A stretch of DNA of 64,000 nucleotides, taken from the NCBI RefSeq assembly GCF_022601675.1, contig NZ_JAKVIL010000007.1:161400-225399 (forward strand), given 5' to 3'. Position numbers and translations under genes: made by a program. Below the pieces are notes generated by a model that saw only the letters and a list, made by a program, of their open reading frames with translations, was not told where the DNA came from and ran no database searches. Each line of letters opens with the position of its first letter. Position 1 is the first letter of the stretch. Below, piece after piece: positions 1 to 8,837 of the stretch. Origin of the DNA: Ancylobacter gelatini (GTDB lineage Bacteria; Pseudomonadota; Alphaproteobacteria; Rhizobiales; Xanthobacteraceae).

Positions 1-2
1 GG

Positions 3-623
3 TTGTGGCTCGGTGAGCGCGACCACAGCCACACGACGGCGGTGCTCTATCTGCCGACGGTTGCCGGCAGTTTTGTCATCGGCACGGTGGGCGGCGCTCT
101 GGGGCTCGCCGATCTCGGCCAGTTTTTCTTCGGCATGGGCTTCTTCGGCTGGCTCGCCATCGAATCCGTGCTGCTCCACCGGATGCTGACCGCGCCGAAC
201 ATGGCGAGCGCGCTGCGGCCGACCCTCGGCATTCAGCTGGCGCCGCCCGTGGTGGGCGCGGTGTCGCTGATTGCGGTGGCCCCGCAGGCGCCGTTCCTGT
301 TCGCCCATGCCATGATCGGCTATGGCGTGATGCAGGCGCTCATCATCCTGCGGCTGTTGCCGTGGATCCTGCGCGAGCCTTTCGCGCCGTCCTACTGGGC
401 CTTCACCTTCGGCGTGACCGCTCTGGCCACCGCGCCGATCCGCCTCATCGCGCTCGGCGACGATGGCACGGTCCGCTATCTCGCCCCGGTGCTGTTCGTC
501 TTCGCCAATGCCGTCGTGCTGATCGTGGCTCTGGGCACGCTCCACCGATTGGCCAACGGCCGTCTGCTGACCGCGCCGGCCCCGTCACCACTGCCGGCGC
601 CACCCGCCCGCGCCGACGGCTGA
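3..623 (+). CDS. TehA/SLAC1-family transporter, C-terminal part (5' end outside window)
   Basis: The reading frame is already open at the window edge, so the N-terminus is missing. About 206 residues remain, mostly hydrophobic, with at least five probable membrane segments. The stretch YLPTVAGSFV followed by a Gly/Phe-rich helix resembles the later helices of TehA-type proteins (tellurite resistance/C4-dicarboxylate/SLAC1 anion-channel family). The tail is Pro/Ala-rich and cytoplasmic-looking. It converges on the response-regulator gene with only 13 bp between the two stops. Family assignment is reasonable; the substrate cannot be told from sequence. The TTG at position 3 is simply the first in-frame start-like codon and not evidence of a true start. 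Confidence 0.7.
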   Translation: MWLGERDHSHTTAVLYLPTVAGSFVIGTVGGALGLADLGQFFFGMGFFGWLAIESVLLHRMLTAPNMASALRPTLGIQLAPPVVGAVSLIAVAPQAPFLFAHAMIGYGVMQALIILRLLPWILREPFAPSYWAFTFGVTALATAPIRLIALGDDGTVRYLAPVLFVFANAVVLIVALGTLHRLANGRLLTAPAPSPLPAPPARADG

Positions 624-636
624 CGCCGGCCCGATC

Positions 637-1293
637 TCATCGCCATCCCCGCCCGCTCTGGCCGGGGGAGGTGGAGACGTACTGGATCGCCCTGCGGACC
701 AGTTCCGGGAGCGTGGCGGCGTCGAGTTTCACCTTCAGCTGCGAGCAGGTATTGGCGACCGTCTTGTAGCTCAGGCCCAGTTCCTCGGCGATCTGGGTGT
801 AATCCCGGCCCTCGGCCAGCAGCGAAAGGGTCTGCAACTCGCGGGGCGTGACATCCCCCAGCGGGGTGTCGCCGCGGGCATTCAGCATCGCCACCTGAAC
901 CGCGAGGTCGGGGCTGATATAAGGGTGGCCGCGCCTTATCCGGTCGAAGGCTTCCAGCAGGGCGCCCGGCGCGGTGTCCTTCAGCACATAGCCATTGGCC
1001 CCGGCCTCCAGCGCGCGGCTGGCGATCACCGGATCGCCATGCATGGAGAACACCAGGATCGGCATCCGCGAGCTCTGGGCGCGCAGGCGGCGCACCAGCA
1101 ACAGCCCGCTCAGCCCGTTGCCCTGCAGGGACAGGTCGATGATCACCACATCGGGCTTCTCGCGGCGGAACAGGCGATAGCCCGCCAGCACCGTTCCCGC
1201 CTCCAGCACGCGCTCGACGCCGGCATCCTCCAGCAGGCGGCGGCATCCCTGCAGCACGATGGGATGGTCATCGATGACAAGGACGCTGGTCAT
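637..1293 (-). CDS. mxaX: NarL/FixJ-type response regulator, probable MxaX
   Basis: 218 residues: an N-terminal receiver domain with acidic pocket D8/D9, phospho-acceptor D53 in VVIIDLSL, S83 and K105, then a LuxR-type helix-turn-helix (about residues 145-205, TPRELQTLSLLAEG...IAEELGLSYKTVANT). It overlaps the upstream kinase gene by ATGA, so the two are co-translated. The kinase/regulator/lipoprotein-like trio transcribed away from mxaF matches the mxaZYX arrangement described in Paracoccus, whose products control methanol dehydrogenase genes. The domain call is certain; the Mxa name rests on position. Confidence 0.85.
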   Translation of the reverse strand: MTSVLVIDDHPIVLQGCRRLLEDAGVERVLEAGTVLAGYRLFRREKPDVVIIDLSLQGNGLSGLLLVRRLRAQSSRMPILVFSMHGDPVIASRALEAGANGYVLKDTAPGALLEAFDRIRRGHPYISPDLAVQVAMLNARGDTPLGDVTPRELQTLSLLAEGRDYTQIAEELGLSYKTVANTCSQLKVKLDAATLPELVRRAIQYVSTSPGQSGRGWR

Positions 1294-2717
1294 CAGGCGG
1301 AGGCCCTTTTCCGGTTGGTCGCGCCGGCGTCGCCGGCAGGGGTGGGAATGCTGATCGAAACCCGGGTCCCGCGGGGCTGGTTCGGCGTGATACGCCAGTT
1401 GCCACCCAGCACGCTGATGCGTTCCTCAATGCCGATGAGGCCGTAACCCGGCAGCGCGCCGGGTTCAAAGCCGGAGCCGTCATCGGCAATGAGCAGGGCG
1501 ATGCGCCCGTCCTCGCTCTTCGCTTCTATCGAGATGTTCCGCGCACCGCCATGGCGCAGGGCATTGGTCGCCGCCTCCTGAATGCAGCGATAGACCGTGA
1601 GGTCGATGCAATCGCCATAGCGCTCCACCAGGCCCTCGGTGGAAAGCTGGAACTGCCGGTCGGGGGCGTGGCTCTCAAAATCGGCGACAAGGTCGGCGAT
1701 CACCGCGGCCAGCGGCACATGGCCGAGCGCCATGGGCCGGATGCGGCGCAGCAGGCGACGGTTCAGCCCCTGGATGCGATCGATGATCTCGACCATGGTC
1801 GCGCTCCGCTCCCCGATGCGGCGGGCGAGTTCCGGCTCGGCCCGCGCGGAGAGGCGGACCAGCGATTCCAGATTGGCGCGCAGGCCGAACACGCAGGGTC
1901 CGAGTTCGTCGTGCAACTCCGAGGCGATCTCGCGGCGCTCGTCGTCCTGCACCCGGATCAGCCGCTCGTTGAGCTGCGCGTTGTCGTCGCGCGCCAGCTT
2001 CAAGGCCGCTCCGAGCGCGTTGAAACGATCGGTTATCATGGCGAGTTCGCGCACGCTCGGCGTCGGCAGCCGATGCTCGAAGCGCCCGGCCTCCAGTTCG
2101 GAGAGCCCGGCGGACAGCGTCTTCAGCGGCATGAGCAACCGCCCCAGCACGACATAGAGCGCGGCAAGGATGGCGAGGTTGACGGCGACCGCCAGCAAGG
2201 CGAGCGCCGACATGTCCTCCCAGACCTCCTCGATCTCGTCGGAGGCCTCGCCCGCCACCACGACCCGGCCAAGCATCCGGCCATCCGCGACCACGGGAAA
2301 GGCGCGCTCGGGCCGCGCCACGGTGATGAGGGCGGTGAACCAGCCCGGCACCTCCCGTTCATCCGCCGCGTGTTCCCCCTCGTCGGCTGTGGAGGGGACA
2401 TCGATCACCCGGCCATCGGCGGATTCGATGCGCAGGCGCACATGGCGCACACCCCCGAGATGCAGCGGCAGCCGAGCGAGAGCATCGGAGCCCGCGCCCT
2501 CCGAGGTGACGCGCTCCACCCGGTCCTGCACCAGACGCTCGGCGACGGCGAGCGAGGACAGGATTTCGGCTTCCGTGGCGCGCCGGGCATTGGCGATCAC
2601 CACCACCAGGGCGACCAGCGCGGCGCACAGATTGATCGCGATCACCGCCGTCATCACCTGCCAGCGCAGCGAGCGGTGGCGCGGGAATCCCGAAGCCGGT
2701 CCCGGTACGAAGGCCAT
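1293..2717 (-). CDS. mxaY: Membrane sensor histidine kinase, probable MxaY
   Basis: 474 residues from the ATG at 2717, which overlaps the stop of the preceding gene (ATGA); a longer open frame upstream has no support. One TM helix at about 22-43, a periplasmic sensing region (about 45-165), a second TM at about 170-192, a HAMP-like linker, then a HisKA_3 dimerisation domain with H269 in ASELHDELGP and an HATPase domain (N385 in the N box, DDGSGF at about 412, GLIGIEERI). This is the NarX/UhpB class that pairs with NarL-type regulators, in agreement with the downstream overlapping gene. The stimulus is unknown; methanol or formaldehyde status is the natural inference from context. Confidence 0.85.
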   Translation of the reverse strand: MAFVPGPASGFPRHRSLRWQVMTAVIAINLCAALVALVVVIANARRATEAEILSSLAVAERLVQDRVERVTSEGAGSDALARLPLHLGGVRHVRLRIESADGRVIDVPSTADEGEHAADEREVPGWFTALITVARPERAFPVVADGRMLGRVVVAGEASDEIEEVWEDMSALALLAVAVNLAILAALYVVLGRLLMPLKTLSAGLSELEAGRFEHRLPTPSVRELAMITDRFNALGAALKLARDDNAQLNERLIRVQDDERREIASELHDELGPCVFGLRANLESLVRLSARAEPELARRIGERSATMVEIIDRIQGLNRRLLRRIRPMALGHVPLAAVIADLVADFESHAPDRQFQLSTEGLVERYGDCIDLTVYRCIQEAATNALRHGGARNISIEAKSEDGRIALLIADDGSGFEPGALPGYGLIGIEERISVLGGNWRITPNQPRGTRVSISIPTPAGDAGATNRKRASA

Positions 2718-3235
2718 CACGGCGCGCCTCCCGGTTGCGCTTCGGCCTTCAAGGCGGCGAAGCTCGCCTCGCGGGAGAGGCCCTGGGCGCGCAGATTGTA
2801 ATAGTGCTGGCACAGATCGCTGAAGCCGGCCCGCGCGCCCTTTCCGGCAAAGGCGGCAAAGCCCGCGATGATCTCTTCGGCGCTCTCCTTGATCCCGATC
2901 TCGCCGAGCATGGCTTCGAGTTGCACCGCGCGATTGGCGATCATCCGGTCCGTTTCGCCGAAGCGTTCATCGGCATCGGCAAGGCGCGCGTGCCAGCCGG
3001 CGACGGCGGGTGCGTCGGGCGAGAGATCGTGCCCTGAATCCCGGCTTGCGAGCCACAGCCCGGGCGGTGTTCCGTCGGTCGGCTGCAGCCAGGTCTTGCG
3101 GGCGATCTCATTGCTGGCCGACGCCGTGACGCGCTCGCGCGATTCCGGCTGCGCCTCGTCGGAGCAGCCGGCGAGGGCAAAAGCGGCGACCGCTCCAAGG
3201 ACGGCGCCGGCAAGGCGAGGCGATCTGGCGTTCAT
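2717..3235 (-). CDS. mxaZ: Putative lipoprotein, MxaZ-like
   Basis: 172 residues. The N-terminus is a lipoprotein signal with lipobox LAGC (C24 becomes the lipidated residue), so the protein is probably membrane-anchored in the periplasm. The remainder is soluble and helical, with no domain I recognise. It is the first gene of the operon that continues into the kinase and response regulator by ATGA overlaps. In Paracoccus a small gene, mxaZ, sits at this place. The name is by synteny only; a role as periplasmic partner of the sensor is inference. Confidence 0.6.
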   Translation of the reverse strand: MNARSPRLAGAVLGAVAAFALAGCSDEAQPESRERVTASASNEIARKTWLQPTDGTPPGLWLASRDSGHDLSPDAPAVAGWHARLADADERFGETDRMIANRAVQLEAMLGEIGIKESAEEIIAGFAAFAGKGARAGFSDLCQHYYNLRAQGLSREASFAALKAEAQPGGAP

Positions 3236-3689
3236 TTATACTTATGATGTTCTTATAAATATTACTTGAGCGATCCTCATCTTTTACCTCGATGTCGGCC
3301 AGTCGCGCGATTCCGAGACGCGTGAGGAATCGAAGCGGCGGCGGTCGGTAAGGTTCAAGACTTTGGAATGGAAACATTTTTGCGAGGCGGCGGCAAGCGT
3401 TCCGGCCCGCTTCGGCGAAAACGCTCCTGACTCAGGGAAAAGTTCCCGGCCAGAATTTCCATCTTGCCTAAAGACACGAATGAACTTCGACGCGAACAAT
3501 AACATCAGGATCGAACGAAATAATTAGAAGATCATAAGAAATTCACTTCCCCTTAGAAACAACGCCCAGCGGAAACGCCATACCCGCGGGGCGGGAAGAA
3601 GTGGATCGAAGAAATCCGTCCTCGCTCGCGGCAACGCGCCGGAGAAAGAGGCGGAACGGCCTGGGAAATGGAAACGCGAGGGAAGTCCA
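3236..3689. promoter_or_regulatory. Divergent mxaZ/mxaF intergenic region
   Basis: 454 bp without a convincing gene, AT-richer than its surroundings close to both start codons. It must carry the promoters of the divergent mxaZYX and mxaF operons. I see no clean -35/-10 pair for mxaF. The octamer ATCATAAG occurs in the reading direction of each flanking operon: on the minus strand just upstream of the mxaZ start (plus-strand 3241-3248) and on the plus strand at 3531-3538. A GAGGGAAG-type ribosome site precedes the mxaF ATG. Confidence 0.5.
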
Positions 3690-5594
3690 ATGAGTCGACT
3701 GCACTCTTCAGTGTCGGCACTCTCCGTCGTCGCCGCTCTGGCGGCCGCTGTCAGCTTCGGCGCTTCGGTGCCTGCGGCTGCGAACGACAAATTGGTCGAG
3801 CTGTCGAAGAATACCGACAACTGGCCGATGACCGGCAAGAACTACAGCGCCAACAATTACAGCGAGGCCAATCAGGTCACCAAGGAGAACGTCAAGAACC
3901 TCAAGGCCGCCTGGTCGTTCTCCACCGGCGTGCTGAGCGGGCATGAAGGCACTCCGCTGGTCGTCGACGGCGTGATGTATATTCACTCGCCGTTCCCGAA
4001 CACGACCTTCGCCGTCGGTCTCGACGATCCCGGCAAGATCCTGTGGCAGCACAAGCCCAAGCAGAACCCGACCGCCCGCGCGGTGGCCTGTTGCGACGTG
4101 GTCAATCGCGGCCTCGCCTATTGGCCCGGCAATGACAAGGTCGGCCCGCTGATCCTCAAGACCCAGCTCGACGGCAATGTCGTGGCGCTCAACGCCAAGA
4201 CCGGCGAGGAGTACTGGAAGCTGGAGAATTCCGACATCAAGGTCGGCTCCACCCTCACCATCGCGCCTTACGTGGTGAAGGACACCGTGCTGATCGGCTC
4301 CTCGGGCGCCGAACTCGGCGTGCGCGGCTATGTCACCGCCTACGACATCCCGACCGGCGCCCAGAAGTGGCGCGCCTATGCCACCGGCCCGGATGAGGAA
4401 GTGCGGCTCAGCGACGACTTCAACAGTGCCAACCCGCATTACGGCCAGAAGGGCCTCGGCCAGGCGACCTGGGAAGGCGAGGCCTGGAAGATCGGCGGCG
4501 GCACCAACTGGGGCTGGTACGCCTTCGATCCGGGCACCAACCTGTTCTATTACGGCTCGGGCAACCCGGCGCCGTGGAACGAGACCATGCGGCCGGGCGA
4601 CAACAAGTGGACCATGACCATCTGGGGTCGCGACATCGACACCGGCATGGCCAAGTTCGGCTACCAGAAGACCCCGCACGACGAATGGGACTATGCCGGC
4701 GTCAACGTCATGATGCTGTCCGAGCAGCAGGACAAGGAAGGGAAGATGCGCAAGCTTCTCACCCATCCCGACCGCAACGGCATCGTCTACACGCTCGATC
4801 GCGAGAATGGCGACCTGATCTCCGCCGACAAGATCGACGACACGGTCAACTGGGTGAAGCAGGTCGACCTCAAGACCGGCCTGCCGCAGCGCGACCCGGA
4901 ATATGCCACGCGCATGGACCACAAGGGCCGCGACATCTGCCCCTCGGCGATGGGCTACCACAACCAGGGCCACGACTCCTACGACCCGGAGCGCAAGTCC
5001 TTCTTCATGGGCATCAACCATATCTGCATGGACTGGGAGCCCTTCATGCTTCCCTACCGTGCCGGCCAGTTCTTCGTCGGCGCGACCCTGTGGATGTATC
5101 CCGGCCCGAAGGGCGACCGCCAGACCTATGAAGGTCTCGGCCAGGTGAAGGCCTACGACTCCATCAACAACAAGTACAAGTGGGAAGTGATGGAGCGCTT
5201 CGCGGCCTGGGGCGGCACGCTCGCCACGGCCGGCGGCGTGGTGTTCTACGGAACGCTCGACGGCTTCATCAAGGCCCGCGACAGCGACACCGGCGAGCTG
5301 CTGTGGAAGTTCAAGCTGCCGTCCGGCGTCATCGGTCATCCCATGACCTACACCCATAACGGCACGCAGTACGTCGCCATTTATTACGGTGTCGGCGGCT
5401 GGCCGGGTGTCGGCCTGGTGTTCGACCTGAACGACCCGACCGCCGGCCTCGGCTCGGTGGGCGCGTTCAAGCAGCTCCAGCACTACACCCAGATGGGTGG
5501 CGGCGTGATGGTGTTCTCGCTCGACGGCAAGGGTCCCTATGACGATCCGAAGGTCGGCGAATACTCGACCGAGATCATCCGCACCAGCAACTGA
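3690..5594 (+). CDS. mxaF: Methanol dehydrogenase large subunit, PQQ/calcium type
   Basis: 634 residues: a Sec signal of about 31 residues, with mature start at NDKLVEL as in known MxaF, then an eight-bladed PQQ propeller. Visible are the vicinal disulfide C134-C135 that covers PQQ, E208 and N292 (metal ligands by family position), and the catalytic aspartate D334 in DEWDYAG. Two residues later comes A336; lanthanide-dependent XoxF enzymes have Asp there, so this is the calcium-type MxaF. The reaction is methanol to formaldehyde in the periplasm, with electrons passed to cytochrome cL (MxaG). The following mxaJ-G-I genes confirm the assignment. Confidence 0.97.
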   Translation: MSRLHSSVSALSVVAALAAAVSFGASVPAAANDKLVELSKNTDNWPMTGKNYSANNYSEANQVTKENVKNLKAAWSFSTGVLSGHEGTPLVVDGVMYIHSPFPNTTFAVGLDDPGKILWQHKPKQNPTARAVACCDVVNRGLAYWPGNDKVGPLILKTQLDGNVVALNAKTGEEYWKLENSDIKVGSTLTIAPYVVKDTVLIGSSGAELGVRGYVTAYDIPTGAQKWRAYATGPDEEVRLSDDFNSANPHYGQKGLGQATWEGEAWKIGGGTNWGWYAFDPGTNLFYYGSGNPAPWNETMRPGDNKWTMTIWGRDIDTGMAKFGYQKTPHDEWDYAGVNVMMLSEQQDKEGKMRKLLTHPDRNGIVYTLDRENGDLISADKIDDTVNWVKQVDLKTGLPQRDPEYATRMDHKGRDICPSAMGYHNQGHDSYDPERKSFFMGINHICMDWEPFMLPYRAGQFFVGATLWMYPGPKGDRQTYEGLGQVKAYDSINNKYKWEVMERFAAWGGTLATAGGVVFYGTLDGFIKARDSDTGELLWKFKLPSGVIGHPMTYTHNGTQYVAIYYGVGGWPGVGLVFDLNDPTAGLGSVGAFKQLQHYTQMGGGVMVFSLDGKGPYDDPKVGEYSTEIIRTSN

Positions 5595-5699
5595 TCGTCC
5601 GCTCCGGAACCGCCCGCCGCGCTGTTCTCCGCGCGACGGGCGGCACCGGCCCTGAAATCCCTTGGGAATGCGTGTGCATCCGTCTCGGAGGAATGTTTC

Positions 5700-6596
5700 A
5701 TGTCCAGGCCCCGCATGACTTTGGCCCATGTCATCAGCCGTAACGTCATCAGCCGTCTTGCCCTCGTGGCCGCCGGCCTCGCGCTGGGCGCCGCCACCGG
5801 AACCGCGGCTCCGGCAACGGCCGCCGGCGCACCGGGCGCCAAGGAACTGCGCATCTGCGCCTCCAATGTCGAGGCGCCGTTCTCCACGCCGGATTCATCC
5901 GGCTTCGAGGATCGCGTCGCCAAGGCGCTCGCCGAGGCCATGGGCCGCAAGGCGGTGTTCGTGCGCAGCGACCAGCCCGGCATCTATCTGGTGCGCGACC
6001 AGCTCGAAAAGAACAATTGCGACGTCGTGATGGGCGTGGATGTGGGCGATGAGCGCCTGCTCACCTCAAGCCCTTATTACCGCACCGGCTACGTGCTGGT
6101 GACCCGCGCCGACCGCAACATCACCACCAGCGACTGGCAGGACCCCCAGATCAAGGACCAGACGCGGTTCGCCGTGCGGTTCTACTCGCCGGCGGAAACG
6201 ATGCTGAAGCGCATCGGCCGCTTCGAGGACAACGCGGCGTACATGTATTCGCTGGTGAACTTCAAATCGCGCCGCAACCAGTGGATTCAGGTGCCCGGCG
6301 ACCGGCTGGTCACCGAAGTCTCGAACGGCGATGCCGACGTGGCCATCGCCTTCGCCCCCGAGGTGGCCCGCTACGTGACCAAGGCCAGCACGCCGCTGCG
6401 CATGACGGTCATCTCCACGGATGTCGACCGGCCGAACGATAAGCCGATCCCCATGCATTACGACCAGGCGATCGGCGTTCGGAAGAACGACGCGGCGCTG
6501 CTGGCCGAGATCAATGCCGGGCTGCAGAAGGCGCGCGGGCAGATCGAGCAGATCCTGACCGACGAGGGCATCCCGCTTCTGGACCCCAACACCTGA
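5700..6596 (+). CDS. mxaJ: MxaJ periplasmic binding-protein-like maturation factor
   Basis: 298 residues with a signal peptide (about 1-38, Ala-rich), then a type II periplasmic substrate-binding-protein fold of the subgroup found only next to PQQ dehydrogenases (starts LRICASNVEAPFSTPD, ends in RGQIEQILTDEGIPLLDPN). It lies between mxaF and mxaG as in all mxa operons, and GGAGGA precedes the ATG. MxaJ is needed for active methanol dehydrogenase; a chaperone-like role on MxaF is the current view rather than transport. Confidence 0.93.
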   Translation: MSRPRMTLAHVISRNVISRLALVAAGLALGAATGTAAPATAAGAPGAKELRICASNVEAPFSTPDSSGFEDRVAKALAEAMGRKAVFVRSDQPGIYLVRDQLEKNNCDVVMGVDVGDERLLTSSPYYRTGYVLVTRADRNITTSDWQDPQIKDQTRFAVRFYSPAETMLKRIGRFEDNAAYMYSLVNFKSRRNQWIQVPGDRLVTEVSNGDADVAIAFAPEVARYVTKASTPLRMTVISTDVDRPNDKPIPMHYDQAIGVRKNDAALLAEINAGLQKARGQIEQILTDEGIPLLDPNT

Positions 6597-6667
6597 CCGT
6601 TCTCGCGACCCGGCGGCGGCCCGCCGCCGGTGCCGGACGCTCCGCACCCGCGATGTGAAAAGGTTCG

Positions 6668-7246
6668 ATGACCAAGAAAACGCTCATAAAGGCCGCGGTG
6701 GCGGTCATCGTCATCGGTTCGCTCGGCTTCGGCGCGCGCGCCGCGATCATGCTGACCAACACCGTGACCGGCCAGCCGCTCGAACTCTCGGAAGCCCCGG
6801 AGGAGGGGCGCGACACCAAGGCGGTGAAGACCTTCCTCGAGACCGGGGTCAATATCTACAACGAGGACCCGGTCTGCCTGCCCAAGGCGCACGAGATCTT
6901 TCTCTCCATGTGCTCGGGCTGCCACGGCCATTACGGCGAGGGCAAGATCGGGCCAGGTCTCAACGATTCCTACTGGACCTACCCGAAGAACGAGACTGAC
7001 CAGGGCCTGTTCGAAACCATCTTCGGCGGCGCGAACGGGCAGATGGGGCCGATGTACGGCGCTCTGAACATGAACGAGATGCTGCTCGCCATGGCCTGGG
7101 TGCGCCATCTCTACAAGGACGACCCGAAGGACGCGGTGTGGCTGACCAGCGAGCAGCGCAGCACATTCAAGCCCTTCAATGCCAACGCCAAGCACGTCGA
7201 GCCATCCGAAGAGATGCCTCCCAAGTGCGGCGGACAGGCGGGCTGA
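6668..7246 (+). CDS. mxaG: Cytochrome cL, electron acceptor of methanol dehydrogenase
   Basis: 192 residues with an N-terminal signal/anchor helix (about 5-28). One c-type haem site C82-S-G-C85-H86. A Met-rich stretch GQMGPMYG at about 125-131 offers the axial methionine. Length and surrounding sequence fit MxaG, which takes electrons one at a time from PQQ in MxaFI and passes them to a smaller cytochrome c. It is the third gene of mxaFJGI and presumably shares the mxaF promoter. Confidence 0.95.
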   Translation: MTKKTLIKAAVAVIVIGSLGFGARAAIMLTNTVTGQPLELSEAPEEGRDTKAVKTFLETGVNIYNEDPVCLPKAHEIFLSMCSGCHGHYGEGKIGPGLNDSYWTYPKNETDQGLFETIFGGANGQMGPMYGALNMNEMLLAMAWVRHLYKDDPKDAVWLTSEQRSTFKPFNANAKHVEPSEEMPPKCGGQAG

Positions 7247-7292
7247 TCCCAAAACGGCCCGTCATAACAAGGTGGAAACGAGGAGACGCAGC

Positions 7293-7607
7293 ATGAGGAT
7301 GATCGACCGTACCGTGAAGTTCACCTGCCTTCTGGCCGGCGCCGGGGTGTTCGCCCTCGGCCTTGTCGTGAGCGCGGCCGCCTATGACGGCACCAACTGC
7401 AAGGCGCCGGGCAATTGCTGGGAAGCCAAGCCCGGCTATCCGGAAAAGGTCGCGGGTTCCAAATACGATCCCAAGCACGACCCCAAGGAACTGAACAAGC
7501 AGTCGCAGTCCATCAAGGAGATGGAAGAGCGGAACGCCCAGCGCGTCGCCTATTTCCAGAAGACCGGTCAGTTCATCTACGACGTGAAGAAGATTCCGAC
7601 GAACTGA
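7293..7607 (+). CDS. mxaI: Methanol dehydrogenase small subunit
   Basis: 104 residues from the ATG at 7293, chosen because AGGAG lies just upstream; a longer open frame overlapping mxaG has no ribosome site. A signal peptide of about 30 residues is followed by mature YDGTNCKAPGNCWE, with the pair C36/C42 forming the known disulfide, then the very basic KYDPKHDPKEL stretch and a long helix (SIKEMEERNAQRVAYF) that wraps around MxaF. It forms the alpha2-beta2 enzyme with MxaF. Its presence is a further sign that the dehydrogenase is MxaF and not XoxF. Confidence 0.96.
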   Translation: MRMIDRTVKFTCLLAGAGVFALGLVVSAAAYDGTNCKAPGNCWEAKPGYPEKVAGSKYDPKHDPKELNKQSQSIKEMEERNAQRVAYFQKTGQFIYDVKKIPTN

Positions 7608-7641
7608 CGGCCTCTCCAGACCTGAATTCACGAACCCACTT

Positions 7642-7670
7642 GGGGCGGCAGTTTCATCTCCTTCTGCCCC
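7642..7670. terminator. Possible attenuating stem-loop between mxaI and mxaR
   Basis: GGGGCGGCAG (7642-7651) can pair, with a two-base bulge, with CTGCCCC (7664-7670). No T-run follows. It falls where expression would be expected to drop from the highly expressed structural genes to the maturation genes. Weak evidence. Confidence 0.3.
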
Positions 7671-7805
7671 GCGATCCTCTGGGCACTCAGTCCGGAATGT
7701 GGGTAACTGGCGCGGCCGACGTCAAACGGGTCTCCCGTCTGCGTGGGCCGCGCCCTTTTCGGGGGCGGCACGTGCCGTGTGCCCGCGTGCTGGAAGGGCT
7801 TACGG

Positions 7806-8837
7806 ATGCGCGTCGTTCGCGAAACGGATTCCGTCCTGTCGGAGTGGCGGGAGCAGGCGCTGCGCTTCGAGCGCGAAATCGCCAGGGTGGTGCTCGGGCA
7901 GCAGCGGGTCATACGGCTGCTTACCATCGCCACCTTCGCGCGCGGCCATGTGCTGCTGGAAGGTGATGTCGGCGTCGGCAAGACCACGCTGCTGCGGGCC
8001 CTTGCCCGCGCCATCGGTGGCAGCTTCGAGCGCATCGAAGGCACCATCGACCTGATGCCCGCCGACCTCATCTATCACGCCCATCTCGGCGAGGACGGCA
8101 AGCCGCGCATCGATCCCGGTCCGCTGCTGCGTCAGGGCGAGGACCTGTCCGTCTTCTTCTTCAACGAGATCAACCGCGCCCGCCCGCAGGTGCATTCGCT
8201 GCTGCTGCGGCTGATGGCCGAGCGCTCGGTCTCGGCCTTCAACCGCGACTATCATTTTCCCCATGTGCAGGTCTTCGCCGACCGCAACCGCGTGGAGCGG
8301 GAAGAGACCTTCGAGCTTCCCGCCGCCGCGCGCGACCGTTTCCTGATGGAGGTGCAGGTCGCCATGCCGGCCGACGAGGCCGCGCGGCGCTCCCTGGTCT
8401 TCGACACCCGCTTCCACAATGTCGACGCGCTGCTCACCGAGGTGAAGCATGGCGGCCTCGACCCGGCGACGCTGGAAACGATAGCCCGGGCCATCCAGTC
8501 CGGCGTGCGGACGAGCGAGACGCTCGAGACCTACACGCTGGCGCTCTGGGAGGCGATCCGCGCGCCCCGCGCCTTCGGCATCGCCATTGATGGCGTCGAT
8601 ATGGATCGGCTCGTGCACGGCGGCGCCAGTCCGCGCGGCATGAGCTACCTCATCCGCGCGGCGCGGGTGCGCGCGTGGCTGGAGGGGCGCGACATGGTGG
8701 TGCCGGAGGATCTGCGCGCCGTCTTTCCCGAGGTCATGGCGCACCGCATCTTCATCGATCCGGTCTATGAGCTGCGCCGCGAGGGCATTGTCGGCGAACT
8801 CATCGCCCGCGTGTTCGAGCGGGTGCCGGCGCCATGA
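7806..8837 (+). CDS. mxaR: MoxR-family AAA+ ATPase, MxaR
   Basis: 343 residues from the ATG at 7806. A MoxR-type AAA+ module: Walker A G53-DVGVGKT (K59), Walker B region VFFFNEINRA with N120-E121, a sensor/arginine region around FADRNRVEREETFELPAAARDRF, and a C-terminal helical lid. Most MoxR proteins carry Asp where N120 sits; the catalytic Glu121 is kept. MxaR and the VWA proteins MxaS, C and L are thought to act together in maturation of methanol dehydrogenase, including calcium insertion. It overlaps mxaS by ATGA. Confidence 0.92.
   Translation: MRVVRETDSVLSEWREQALRFEREIARVVLGQQRVIRLLTIATFARGHVLLEGDVGVGKTTLLRALARAIGGSFERIEGTIDLMPADLIYHAHLGEDGKPRIDPGPLLRQGEDLSVFFFNEINRARPQVHSLLLRLMAERSVSAFNRDYHFPHVQVFADRNRVEREETFELPAAARDRFLMEVQVAMPADEAARRSLVFDTRFHNVDALLTEVKHGGLDPATLETIARAIQSGVRTSETLETYTLALWEAIRAPRAFGIAIDGVDMDRLVHGGASPRGMSYLIRAARVRAWLEGRDMVVPEDLRAVFPEVMAHRIFIDPVYELRREGIVGELIARVFERVPAP

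Noticed and set aside
3690..5594. Lanthanide-dependent XoxF instead of MxaF
   Set aside because: The residue two positions after the catalytic Asp is Ala336 (DEWDYAG), not Asp, and mxaJ-G-I follow.
3708..5729. A very long antisense open frame opposite mxaF
   Set aside because: It mirrors the codon bias of a real, strongly conserved gene; its translation shows no known domain and no ribosome site. Similar long mirror frames lie opposite dnaE2 (about 23967-26048) and the Tm-1-like/barrel genes (about 36998-39130).
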